NCBI GenBank assembly: GCA_029962745.1
Contig: CM057158.1
Span: 4,372,938 to 4,436,937, forward strand
From: Echinometra lucunter
Lineage: Eukaryota > Echinodermata > Echinoidea > Camarodonta > Echinometridae
Direction of reading: 5' to 3'
Length of the DNA: 64,000 nucleotides
The position numbers were made by a program, and so were the translations under genes. Positions within the stretch are counted from its first letter, which is position 1. Each line of letters starts with the position of its first letter. The notes beneath the pieces are model-generated. The model was not told the DNA's origin and did no database searches. It saw nothing but the letters and a program-made list of their open reading frames with translations. This document shows positions 59,001 through 61,045 of the stretch, in pieces.

Positions 59001-61045
59001 TCGTCATCTACCTTAGATCTTGCATATCACTTAAGAGACACAACTGGTAAATGCTCCTGGTAAACACTGCATGTCAAGGTTAAAAAAGCCTAACAGTGAC
59101 TTGCAGAGGTGTTAATGAGGTCTACAATATCATCACAGGATAATGAACAGAACACAAGTCCACACTCTCTGAGTCTTCACTCCAGTAACAATGCATTATC
59201 AACGTCAAAAATAAGTCTGCATGTACAGACTAGTTACATCCAGAGTAGACATACAATAGCAGGAATATATATCAATTATATCTTACAAATCTGAAAAGTG
59301 CTTTCAAGAACTTATATTTCATCTGTTTGGATACAGAAGGACATTAATGCATACTTTAACAAAGAACTAACATCCTTATGGCTCTCAATAGATGATTTTC
59401 ATCTTGCTGAGAGCCACAAGGGCATTAATAGCACCTTGACTTGGATGGAAACTCTTCTAGCTCTCTGTAGAAGATTTGCAGATCACTAAATGCTTTCAAG
59501 AGCTACAAAACTGAACATGAAGGTTACGGCATCTGTTTCAGTATTGAAAGCTTTTCTCTGGTTTTCCCTTACACTACAGCTGATCTATTCGCCTAAGTCT
59601 TCCACATAAAGCAACCAATCAATTGATCAATCACATAACAGTTTCCAAGAGCCAGATTCTCCAAAAGTGTGCATAAATAAATGGGCAGCAAGTGCCGAGG
59701 GCTTTCTCTATTCCTCCATCCATTCACAACTGTCGCTTTCAAAATAGAAATGTTTCTGAATCATCTGCTGACCTGGATACTGTAACCCCAACATTTAAAA
59801 CAGATGAAAGCCAAAAGGAAATTAGTACTAAGTTTAAGAATTTGAGTTTAAGTTCTGGTCATGCAATTACATGACATAAAATAATCTCTGGAAACTCCTG
59901 AGCAAAAGTTGGTCATGCAGTACATAGGACTTGCAATGTTTACAGAGTGATATTCGGGAATCATCAAATAATATGAAATTGACTAAATCCTACTGAAAAT
60001 CTCATGTAATCTTCAAACATGTGGGGTATATGGAACTATATACAGATGCTGCATGAAATTTGAGTAAAAAACATTCTCACCATATTTCAAATATGAGAGC
60101 ATATGAATAGCAATCCTTTCAGGGGCAATTTTCTTTCATGATGTTTTTCTAAACTGGCATATATATGTAGAGCACGAGAAAGCTCTATAATCATTTTCCA
60201 AATTTACCATAACTTCCATCTTCTCTTTAATACCGTGTTTAAAGATATGAGACAAATGCCCTTCTGTATTCCATATTACTTCACAGAGGAACACCTGGCA
60301 AGGTATATTAGCTATGGAATGAAAGCTAAGCACCATGGCAATACAGATCCTCATCATCTAAAGAAAGTGAAACGTGTCACCCTGAGTACTCCAAAAATGA
60401 ATGGAAAGAATATCCAGGCCATGGAAATCAAAAGGGTCCAAAATTCATACAGAAAGTGAAAATTTGAATTTGGTTTAAATGCAAAAGGAGCATGATCAGC
60501 GCAAACATGTGGATCAGTATGGCTGTGACAAATAAGAGCTGTCAACTGCCATCTTTAAAATGTCTCATGAGAATTATATATGGATATTGAACATTTAGGA
60601 TACACTTACAAAAATATGAAGAAAAGGAAGGGCATGGATATTGGGGTGGGTTTTTTTTTTTTTCTTATTAACCCGTAGCCTGCTGGAACTGGGTGACACC
60701 TGTATTAAGCCTATGGGAAAGAGAGAATGCAGTATAGTCAATTGGTTAAGCTTCTTCTTTCATAAGTATATAATGTACCTACATGTATAGTCATGGCCTT
60801 GATTAAATGCACTTAGCTGTTTTTGTATTCCCATCCAAATCTATATCTATGATTTCATGAAACAGCTATTTGTAAATTTGTTTTAAGGATATATGACAAA
60901 AGGTTTCTTTTCTTTGGCTATTACTGTGACTTCAACCATTAATGCTAAACCTTCTACCTCCTTTAGTTTCTTACCTGATGTAAGGCTGTTAGTCCATCTT
61001 CATTTCCCATGTTGGGATCAACACCATTCTCCAATAGATGCCGAA
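6809..61045 (-). CDS. PPP1R16: PPP1R16-type PP1 regulatory subunit (TIMAP/MYPT3 family), ten 3' coding exons, 5' end outside window
   Basis: Ten exons join in phase: 61045-60975, 58431-58286, 42494-42391, 40888-40764, 40031-39906, 25263-25188, 24028-23908, 22290-22197, 19568-18896 and 7074-6809. They encode about 600 residues, numbered here from the first residue visible. Residues 1-230 are ankyrin repeats ([55 protein letters not shown]). Residues 247-270 are basic with two RRSS motifs. Residues 394-465 are almost all Lys/Glu/Arg/Gln. [10 protein letters not shown] follows at 487-496 and the chain ends CCIIS. Order and motifs match my memory of vertebrate TIMAP (PPP1R16B) and MYPT3 (PPP1R16A), which hold PP1 catalytic subunit at membranes through a prenylated C terminus. 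The PP1-binding RVxF motif should be in a missing upstream exon. A and B paralogues cannot be separated here; a single invertebrate pro-orthologue is likely. Confidence 0.93.
8456..9670. mobile_element. 1.2-kb non-autonomous DNA element with about 200-bp terminal inverted repeats
   Basis: The left end TATAGGGTGTCCCTGG and the right end (reverse complement TATACAGGGTGTCCCCC) begin an imperfect inverted repeat. It can be followed inward through GGTAATTTACTCA/GGTAAATTACTCA, TGTACACATCA and GCATAACTGA/GCAAACAGTC-type blocks for about 200 bp per side. The poly-G run at 9646-9658 lies in the right arm. The flanking TA could be a target duplication. No transposase is present. The superfamily is not certain; TA flanks suggest a Tc1/mariner-like origin. 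Confidence 0.65.
8834..9206. repeat. Degenerate two-orientation array of TTCGTTATTCCGAAGG
   Basis: About 15-20 units of a 16-bp motif, TTCGTTATTCCGAAGG or its complement, occupy about 370 bp. They are first in the forward orientation (8840-8920), then reversed (8935-9200), separated by 10-25-bp spacers often containing TTATTTCATTTTC. It sits in the middle of the long-TIR element. A short relative with three units lies at 49846-49895. Confidence 0.8.
9872..9912. repeat. Perfect 19-bp palindrome arms with paired CRE sites
   Basis: GGTACCCACTTTGACGTCA at 9872-9890 is exactly mirrored at 9894-9912 around AAA. Each arm holds TGACGTCA, the full CREB/ATF consensus. A third, variant copy (GGTACCCACTTTTACGTCA) lies near 10000-10018. 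A right-hand partner GGTACCC also occurs near 9706, so the whole 9697-10190 stretch may be a mobile element with internal palindromes. Confidence 0.75.
11244..11600. repeat. Inverted-repeat cluster with CCCATTTATACTGGGAG motif
   Basis: CCCATTTATATTGGGAGTCAG at about 11244 is mirrored by CTAACTCCCAGTATAAATGGG at 11301-11320. Further reverse copies occur near 11526-11540 (GGCAGTATAAATGG) and 11586-11600 (CGCAGTATAAATGGGG). A 17-18-nt poly-G run interrupts it near 11452. It is probably a foldback element with a duplicated end. Confidence 0.55.
13248..13857. mobile_element. 610-bp near-perfect foldback element at TTAA
   Basis: It starts TTAAAGGGAAAGTCCACC and ends with the inverse (GGTGGACTTACCCTTTAA). 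The two halves are inverted copies over almost their whole length (arms about 290 bp), meeting near 13535-13570. There is no coding capacity. TTAA at both edges fits piggyBac-type target duplication. A single diverged arm of the same family lies at 24281-24582. Confidence 0.85.
14285..14702 (+). mobile_element. TTAACCCATTCGTGACAG MITE, copy 1
   Basis: The element is 418 bp bounded by TTAACCCATTCGTGACAG and its complement CTGTCACGAATGGGTTAA. The interior is AT-rich and non-coding. The TTAA edge and CCC start match piggyBac-type termini. Near-complete copies are at 16819-17234 (inverted) and 39248-39660, and a broken one is at 28024-29993. Confidence 0.9.
15359..15650 (-). mobile_element. tRNA-derived SINE, copy 1
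   Basis: On the minus strand the head (from 15650) has a tRNA-like A box (TGTGGTCTAATGG) and a perfect B box (GGTTCAAGTCC). A non-tRNA body follows, ending in a tail of (ATT)n at 15359-15380. The anticodon-loop region CTGTAAAT looks Tyr-like. The body is shared with the copy at 62411-62783. Confidence 0.8.
16819..17234 (-). mobile_element. TTAACCCATTCGTGACAG MITE, copy 2 (inverted)
   Basis: The element is 416 bp in the opposite orientation to copy 1, with the same terminal inverted repeats and TTAA edges and high identity throughout. Together with copy 1 it makes an inverted pair 2.1 kb apart in the same intron, able to pair as an intronic RNA hairpin. Confidence 0.9.
17509..17589. mobile_element. 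81-bp TTAA mini-element, diverged copy
   Basis: TTAACCTATTG at the left and TTTAA at the right enclose a core CCTGTATTGAACCCATGGGG. The core matches the 80-bp elements at 39791-39870 and 60668-60749 (CCTGTATTAAGTCTATGGGA). It is the most diverged of the three. Confidence 0.55.
18295..18870. repeat. Degenerate TTTGGTCCAAT-type dispersed repeat zone
   Basis: Short motifs TTTGGTCCAAT, TTTGTCCAA and TTTGGTCAATG recur on the plus strand up to about 18540. The complementary GACCAAAT/GACCAATTGG versions follow up to 18855, giving a two-orientation layout like the TTCGTTATTCC array. It stops about 25 bp from the splice donor at 18895. Confidence 0.55.
18896..19568 (-). CDS. PPP1R16: Large exon: acidic linker, Lys/Glu-rich helix and LKRKRA motif
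   Basis: The exon is 673 nt. The acceptor is CTTCATTTACAG and the donor TTAG/GTAATA. It encodes residues 289-512. Residues 289-385 are acidic and rich in Gly, Asn, Ser and Thr. Residues 394-465 are a run of Lys, Glu, Gln and Arg with almost no hydrophobics, consistent with a single alpha-helix or coiled coil. [10 protein letters not shown] (487-496) resembles LLELKRQRA in TIMAP. The frame stays open about 60 nt past the donor. I chose this donor because it alone joins in phase to the last exon. The opposite strand has Ser/Pro-rich ORFs that are composition shadows. Confidence 0.9.
19569..22196 (-). other. Intron (2.6 kb)
   Basis: This intron lies upstream of the 673-nt exon. It contains the 424-bp TTAA element at 21532-21955, a G-run at 20262-20271 and a C-run near 20877. 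The rest is AT-rich sequence with no recognisable feature. Confidence 0.85.
21532..21955. mobile_element. 424-bp TTAA element with GCCCACCRCACACT termini
   Basis: The left end is TTAAGCCCACCGCACACT and the right end is the inverse of TTAAGCCCACCACACACT, with one mismatch. Internal pairs such as GATCCGATTTT and AAAATCGGGTC extend the inverted repeat. It is non-coding and unrelated in sequence to the other TTAA families here. Confidence 0.8.
22197..22290 (-). CDS. PPP1R16: Exon: second RRSS motif and GEA-containing segment
   Basis: The exon is 94 nt. The acceptor is TTTTCTGGATTAG and the donor GAG/GTATGG. It completes Gly, encodes [20 protein letters not shown] followed by [11 protein letters not shown], and ends in phase 0. 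RRSS is the second of two tandem basophilic-kinase motifs. RK....GEA resembles the RKEYEGEAILWQ segment of TIMAP, which supports this assignment despite low overall similarity. Confidence 0.88.
22291..23907 (-). other. Intron (1.6 kb)
   Basis: Spliced intron between the two RRSS-encoding exons. I see only AT-rich non-coding sequence and no clear repeat family. Confidence 0.8.
23908..24028 (-). CDS. PPP1R16: Exon: end of ankyrin domain and basic phospho-site segment
   Basis: The exon is 121 nt. The acceptor is TTTCTTTCTAG and the donor GG/GTAAGA. It completes Ser and encodes [20 protein letters not shown], then [25 protein letters not shown] matches the LCEEEE cap after the last TIMAP ankyrin repeat. 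RRSSS is a basophilic-kinase (PKA-type) motif where vertebrate TIMAP has its regulatory RRxS sites. That phosphorylation occurs here is an inference. Confidence 0.9.
24281..24582. mobile_element. Single arm of the 610-bp TTAA foldback family
   Basis: From ATGTTATGTAAAAAGCAATT to GTGGACTTTCCCTTTAA it matches the right half of the element at 13248-13857 at high identity. The mirror half is absent, so it is a truncated copy or a shorter ancestral form. Confidence 0.8.
24848..25062. mobile_element. 215-bp foldback MITE, GTTAAGTTGGACTTA termini
   Basis: GGGGGGTGTTTCATAAAGAG plus TTAAGTTGGACTTAGAGTC at the left is mirrored by the right end (reverse complement AAAGAGTTAAGTTGGACTTA after a seven-G cap). 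Arms are about 38 bp. It shares the G-cap and TTTCATAAAG start with the MITE at 5236-5412. Confidence 0.8.
25188..25263 (-). CDS. PPP1R16: Exon: last ankyrin repeat
   Basis: The exon is 76 nt. The acceptor is CTTCTACAG and the donor TTAA/GTAAGT. It encodes [20 protein letters not shown] followed by DETPL, and its last base starts a split Ser codon. It aligns with the TIMAP segment ending GASLNARTSMDEMP. It follows a 14.6-kb intron, yet the reading frame continues exactly from the previous exon. Confidence 0.92.
25973..26131. mobile_element. 159-bp MITE with GGRAGCGTTTCAT termini
   Basis: GGGAAGCGTTTCATGAAAGG at the left pairs with the right end (reverse complement GGGAGCGTTTCATCAACATT). Inner segments GACTTGTCGGATG and CTTGTCTGACAAG-type blocks are also inverted. 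It is non-coding. Confidence 0.7.
28060..28425. mobile_element. 366-bp MITE with AAGGTGCTTTCACACATGATG termini
   Basis: The left TTAAGGTGCTTTCACACATG is mirrored at the right. Inverted repeats extend through GCGACAGTGTGGTACCAC. Its core matches the elements at 31826-32158 and 54987-55340, although their termini differ. The right TTAA appears as TTTA or TTAT. Confidence 0.8.
28426..28883 (+). mobile_element. 5'-truncated non-LTR retrotransposon 3' tail
   Basis: A (CT)n run (28440-28464) and T-rich non-coding sequence end in TTTGCCTGAAATCAAATAAA followed by an (AAATAAAAT)n-type tail. This resembles the 3' end of a CR1/L2-like LINE. No reverse transcriptase is present, so the assignment rests on the tail and overall look. 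Confidence 0.5.
29161..29923 (+). mobile_element. Helentron-associated (HINE/pearl-like) element 1 with DR1 repeats
   Basis: It starts near TTTATGCCTCCGCCATTGCC. About four diverged units of roughly 140 bp follow, each with TGACCTTTGACC and AAGTTTGAAGTTGATCCGTC-type sequence. Then come a (GACG)n microsatellite (29839-29862) and a 3' hairpin CCACCTAAGGTGG inside GCCTC...GAGGC. Subterminal inverted repeats, core tandem repeats, microsatellite and 3' hairpin, in that order, are the hallmark of Helentron-associated elements. CTAG flanks both ends. Confidence 0.7.
31826..32158. mobile_element. 333-bp MITE with AAGGCTTGTTCAGATATG termini, copy 1
   Basis: TTAAGGCTTGTTCAGATATG at the left pairs with TCTGAACAAGCCTTTGA at the right. 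The core (GGGGTATGAGGCGACAAC, CAACTTTTGACAAA, TATTTGAGAGTT) matches copy 2 at 54987-55340 and, with other termini, the element at 28060-28425. Confidence 0.85.
32441..32717. mobile_element. 277-bp TTAA element with AGGGCACT termini
   Basis: TTAGAGGGCACTGTTCAGAA at the left pairs with the right end (reverse complement TTAAAGGGCACTAATCAGAA). TTAA is intact at the right and one base off at the left. It is non-coding. Confidence 0.7.
33058..33236 (-). mobile_element. tRNA-derived SINE, different head, related body
   Basis: On the minus strand the head GTGGGAACACTGTGGTATAT has a degenerate A box and a B-box-like GAGTTCGATGC. The body ACCTGGGTCGAGAGGGACAT (plus strand) matches the ACCTGGGTGGAGAGTGGCAA block of the SINE at 62411-62783. 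It is a third copy whose head has diverged. Confidence 0.65.
34138..34576. repeat. Long palindromic element with CAACGAGGCGCAGCTGAGTTG centre
   Basis: Arms at about 34138-34228 and 34229-34318 pair over ATGGACAGAATATTTCAT and GGTGAAAGATGAAAT blocks around GAGGCGCAGCTGA. An outer pair TGACACCTA (34319-34327) and TAGGTGTCATATAATG (34561-34576) suggests one nested or compound foldback element. Confidence 0.65.
35370..35699. mobile_element. 330-bp MITE with AGGCC and GACCTAAGCACCC arms
   Basis: GGCCGACCTAAGCACCC at the left is mirrored by GGGTGCTTAGGTCGACC at the right. The outer blocks AGGCCCCTAAAGCTCCGCC and TTAGGCCTCGCCTCTTTC match more weakly. The centre is rich in TGCGCAAC/ACGCGC sequence, unlike its AT-rich surroundings. 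Confidence 0.65.
37420..37742 (+). mobile_element. LINE 3' tail ending in (GAATCT)n
   Basis: T-rich sequence ends GAAATGTGGAAATAAATGAA followed by a short (TCTGAA)n tail at 37712-37742. This matches the style of CR1/L2-like 3' ends with microsatellite tails. The 5' boundary is uncertain and no protein domain is visible. Confidence 0.5.
39248..39660 (+). mobile_element. TTAACCCATTCGTGACAG MITE, copy 3
   Basis: The element is 413 bp in the same orientation as copy 1, with intact TTAACCCATTCGTGACAG termini and high identity along its length. Its right TTAA is followed 130 bp later by the short element at 39791-39870. Confidence 0.9.
39791..39870. mobile_element. 80-bp TTAA mini-element
   Basis: TTAACCCGTTG and CAATGGGTTAA bound an 80-bp unit with core CCTGTATTAAGTCTATGGGA. 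A close copy is at 60668-60749. The TTAACCC end is shared with the 415-bp family, which could imply a common transposase. Confidence 0.7.
39906..40031 (-). CDS. PPP1R16: Exon: ankyrin repeats 4-5
   Basis: The exon is 126 nt (42 codons) and phase 0 at both ends, so skipping it would keep frame but delete one ankyrin unit. The acceptor is TTTGTTTCAG and the donor CAG/GTAAAT. It encodes [20 protein letters not shown], then [22 protein letters not shown]. The GW.P.HAA motif aligns with WDGWEPLHAAAFWGQ of TIMAP. Confidence 0.94.
40032..40763 (-). other. Intron (732 bp)
   Basis: Phase-0 intron splitting TPLHIA. No repeat or other feature is seen. Confidence 0.85.
40764..40888 (-). CDS. PPP1R16: Exon: linker between ankyrin blocks
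   Basis: The exon is 125 nt. The acceptor is CACTTGCAG and the donor CCT/GTGAGT. It completes Gly and encodes [20 protein letters not shown] followed by [21 protein letters not shown]. The QGITQE motif across the exon junction is the linker between the two ankyrin blocks in TIMAP. It ends in phase 0, so the TPLHIA motif is split between this exon and the next. Confidence 0.92.
40889..42390 (-). other. Intron (1.5 kb)
   Basis: It contains an A-run at 41020-41038 and a short ATA/GTA microsatellite at 41298-41328. The rest is unique AT-rich sequence with no gene seen. Confidence 0.85.
42391..42494 (-). CDS. PPP1R16: Exon: ankyrin repeat with [14 protein letters not shown] signature
   Basis: The exon is 104 nt. 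The acceptor is TTCTTGCAG and the donor CAAG/GTAGG. The first base completes Lys and the last base starts Gly. It encodes [20 protein letters not shown] followed by [14 protein letters not shown]. This is the most diagnostic segment of the gene: TIMAP reads almost the same here ([18 protein letters not shown]), whereas MYPT1 differs. Confidence 0.95.
43055..43330. promoter_or_regulatory. Candidate intronic cis-regulatory module
   Basis: It contains an E-box CACGTG (43084-43089), homeodomain cores AATTAATT (43121-43128), CAATTAATTA (43221-43230) and AATTAG (43321-43326), and GGTTATCA (GATA type). It is more GC-balanced and repeat-free than its surroundings. This is a motif-based guess; conservation cannot be tested here. 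Confidence 0.25.
43482..43724. mobile_element. 243-bp MITE with GGCCCGAA termini
   Basis: GGCCCGAACTAAGAAAGG at the left pairs with the right end (reverse complement GGCCCGAATTCACAAAAGAG). TTTAAACCATGG blocks occur in both arms. A related fragment (TTTAAATCATGGTTT, then CATTGCTCACCTTTGG) lies at about 55795-55895. Confidence 0.7.
44004..44360. mobile_element. 357-bp TTAA element with AGGTAGTAGCCCA termini
   Basis: TTAAAGGTAGTAGCCCACAT and the inverse of TTAAAGGTAGTAGCCCATGT bound an AT-rich, non-coding interior. The ends are nearly identical and TTAA is intact on both sides, pointing to a fairly recent insertion. Confidence 0.85.
45934..46007 (+). repeat. 37-bp tandem duplication
   Basis: ATGCTTTATAAATATCATGA plus TACTTTTTGAAGAACAA at 45934-45970 is repeated at 45971-46007 with one mismatch, a recent local duplication. 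Confidence 0.9.
46032..46523. mobile_element. 490-bp element with ACKGTAAATGC termini, containing (GT)n
   Basis: CTACGGTAAATGCAGAAATA at the left and the inverse of CTAGACTGTAAATGCTGTTA at the right bound a non-coding interior. Arms share TTTTTGCAGAT/TTTTTGCGTGA-type blocks. A (GT)13-type microsatellite is at 46263-46289. Confidence 0.55.
48431..48463. repeat. Perfect 33-bp palindrome
   Basis: GGTGTGAATCATTCAT (48431-48446), a single C, then ATGAATGATTCACACC (48448-48463): 16-bp perfect arms with a one-base centre. No flanking element structure is evident. Confidence 0.9.
49263..49304. repeat. (GA)n microsatellite
   Basis: About 20 GA units, preceded by impure GA sequence from 49218. Confidence 0.95.
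49935..51235 (+). repeat. 179-bp tandem repeat, about three copies, first interrupted
   Basis: AAATTTCTAGTTTCATGTCT marks unit starts at 49942, 50911 and 51090. The second interval is 179 bp. The first holds the 860-bp element and has also lost about 75 bp. Units contain TATTCACATCAATATCCATC and CATGCAAGTGCTCTCCTCAC. Confidence 0.8.
49966..50824. mobile_element. 860-bp DNA element with CCCCTTTCGCA termini inserted in a tandem repeat
   Basis: CCCCTTTCGCATTGGGCTCT at the left pairs with the inverse of CCCCTTTCGCAGTGGGCTCT at the right. TA flanks both ends. Subterminal GGGGAA/TTCCCC blocks (CTTCCCCGG, GAAGTTCCCCGCTTA, AGCGGGTAA) repeat in both orientations on each side. The interior is AT-rich and non-coding. 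It interrupts the 179-bp tandem repeat that resumes at 50827. Confidence 0.8.
51873..52065 (-). mobile_element. Short retroposon with a 15-16-bp target-site duplication
   Basis: TAATCCCCCTTTTTT occurs at 51857-51871 and again at 52066-52080, flanking a 195-bp insert. On the minus strand the insert ends in an AAATAAATACATAAATATA-type tail at its left edge. This is the signature of target-primed insertion of a truncated LINE. Confidence 0.75.
53905..54178 (+). mobile_element. LINE 3' tail ending in (AACTG)n
   Basis: Non-coding T-rich sequence ends TTTTTTTACGGAAATAAATA followed by (AACTG)n (54158-54176). The ending resembles the tails at 28883 and 37742 but has a different terminal repeat. Confidence 0.5.
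54428..54802. mobile_element. 375-bp MITE with GTSKTCTTCATC termini and CTCGAGCTTCA palindromes
   Basis: GTGCGTCTTCATCCGCTCGA at the left pairs with the inverse of GTGTGGTCTTCATCAGCTCA at the right. Internal CAGCTCGAGCTTCAGGA and TAGCTCGAGCTAGA repeats extend the foldback. It is markedly more GC-rich than its surroundings. Confidence 0.7.
54987..55340. mobile_element. 354-bp MITE with AAGGCTTGTTCAGATATG termini, copy 2
   Basis: Same family as 31826-32158. The right end CAAGCCTTAA keeps TTAA, while the left edge reads CTAA. It sits at the end of the second 42-bp direct repeat. Confidence 0.85.
55944..56187. repeat. (AAT)n-(GAT)n microsatellite
   Basis: About 170 bp of AAT units with scattered GAT is followed by about 70 bp of GAT units. 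The poly-Asn and poly-Ile reading frames across it are artefacts. Confidence 0.97.
56713..58263 (+). mobile_element. Helentron-associated (HINE/pearl-like) element 2 with eight core repeats and DR1 sites
   Basis: It starts TTGTGTCTCGCCCACCCGTG and ends with the inverse (GGTGGGCGAGACAATAA). About eight core units of 150-167 bp lie between, marked by CATAAGAGAGTCTTGCACGT from 56789 on; one interval is stretched to 214 bp. Each unit has TGACCTTTGACCTTACCATG or a variant. A (GACG)n/(GACGGAC)n microsatellite (58117-58214) and a 3' hairpin CTCGCCTTCACC/GGTGGGCGAG follow. The right edge is 22 bp from the splice donor at 58285. Confidence 0.8.
58286..58431 (-). CDS. PPP1R16: Exon: ankyrin repeats 2-3
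   Basis: The exon is 146 nt. The acceptor is TTCTTCCAG and the donor AA/GTAAGC, and it ends with two bases of a split Lys codon. It encodes [20 protein letters not shown], then [19 protein letters not shown] and RHLAQFLIQ. The consensus TPLHAA and the CIDN start are characteristic of the MYPT/TIMAP ankyrin domain. A decayed copy of its 5' part lies at 58519-58550. A tandem-repeat transposable element begins only 22 bp beyond the donor. Confidence 0.93.
58519..58550 (-). pseudogene. Decayed partial duplicate of the ankyrin exon (pseudo-exon)
   Basis: Minus-strand bases 58550 down to about 58502 match the first 50 nt of the exon at 58431-58286, including the acceptor context (TATCCAG/TCATGTATAGA). 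It reads Ser-Cys-Ile-Asp-Asn-Asn and then TAG, where the true exon has GAG, so the frame is stopped. A GAG/GTTAGT donor-like site follows at 58519/58518, defining a possible 32-nt exon. It lies about 116 bp upstream of the real exon, consistent with a local tandem duplication. Confidence 0.7.
60668..60749. mobile_element. 82-bp TTAA mini-element
   Basis: TTAACCCGTAGCCTGCTGGA at the left and CAATTGGTTAA at the right bound the core CCTGTATTAAGCCTATGGGA, shared with 39791-39870. Confidence 0.7.
60975..61045 (-). CDS. PPP1R16: Exon: ankyrin repeat 1 start (first coding exon visible)
   Basis: The exon is 71 nt. On the minus strand the acceptor is CTATGCACAG and the donor CAG/GTAAG. The first two bases complete a codon split with the exon upstream, so the coding sequence starts further right. 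It encodes [19 protein letters not shown] followed by ALHQ. This is the inner helix and loop of one ankyrin repeat plus the TALH start of the next, matching the TIMAP segment ending [10 protein letters not shown]. It ends in phase 0. Confidence 0.9.

Larger units (their letters stand above)
58432..60974 (-). other. Intron (2.5 kb)
   Basis: It contains the exon-like duplicate at 58519-58550, a (CTC)n-rich tract at 58785-58840, and the 81-bp TTAA mini-element at 60668-60749. The rest shows no recognisable feature. Confidence 0.85.
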
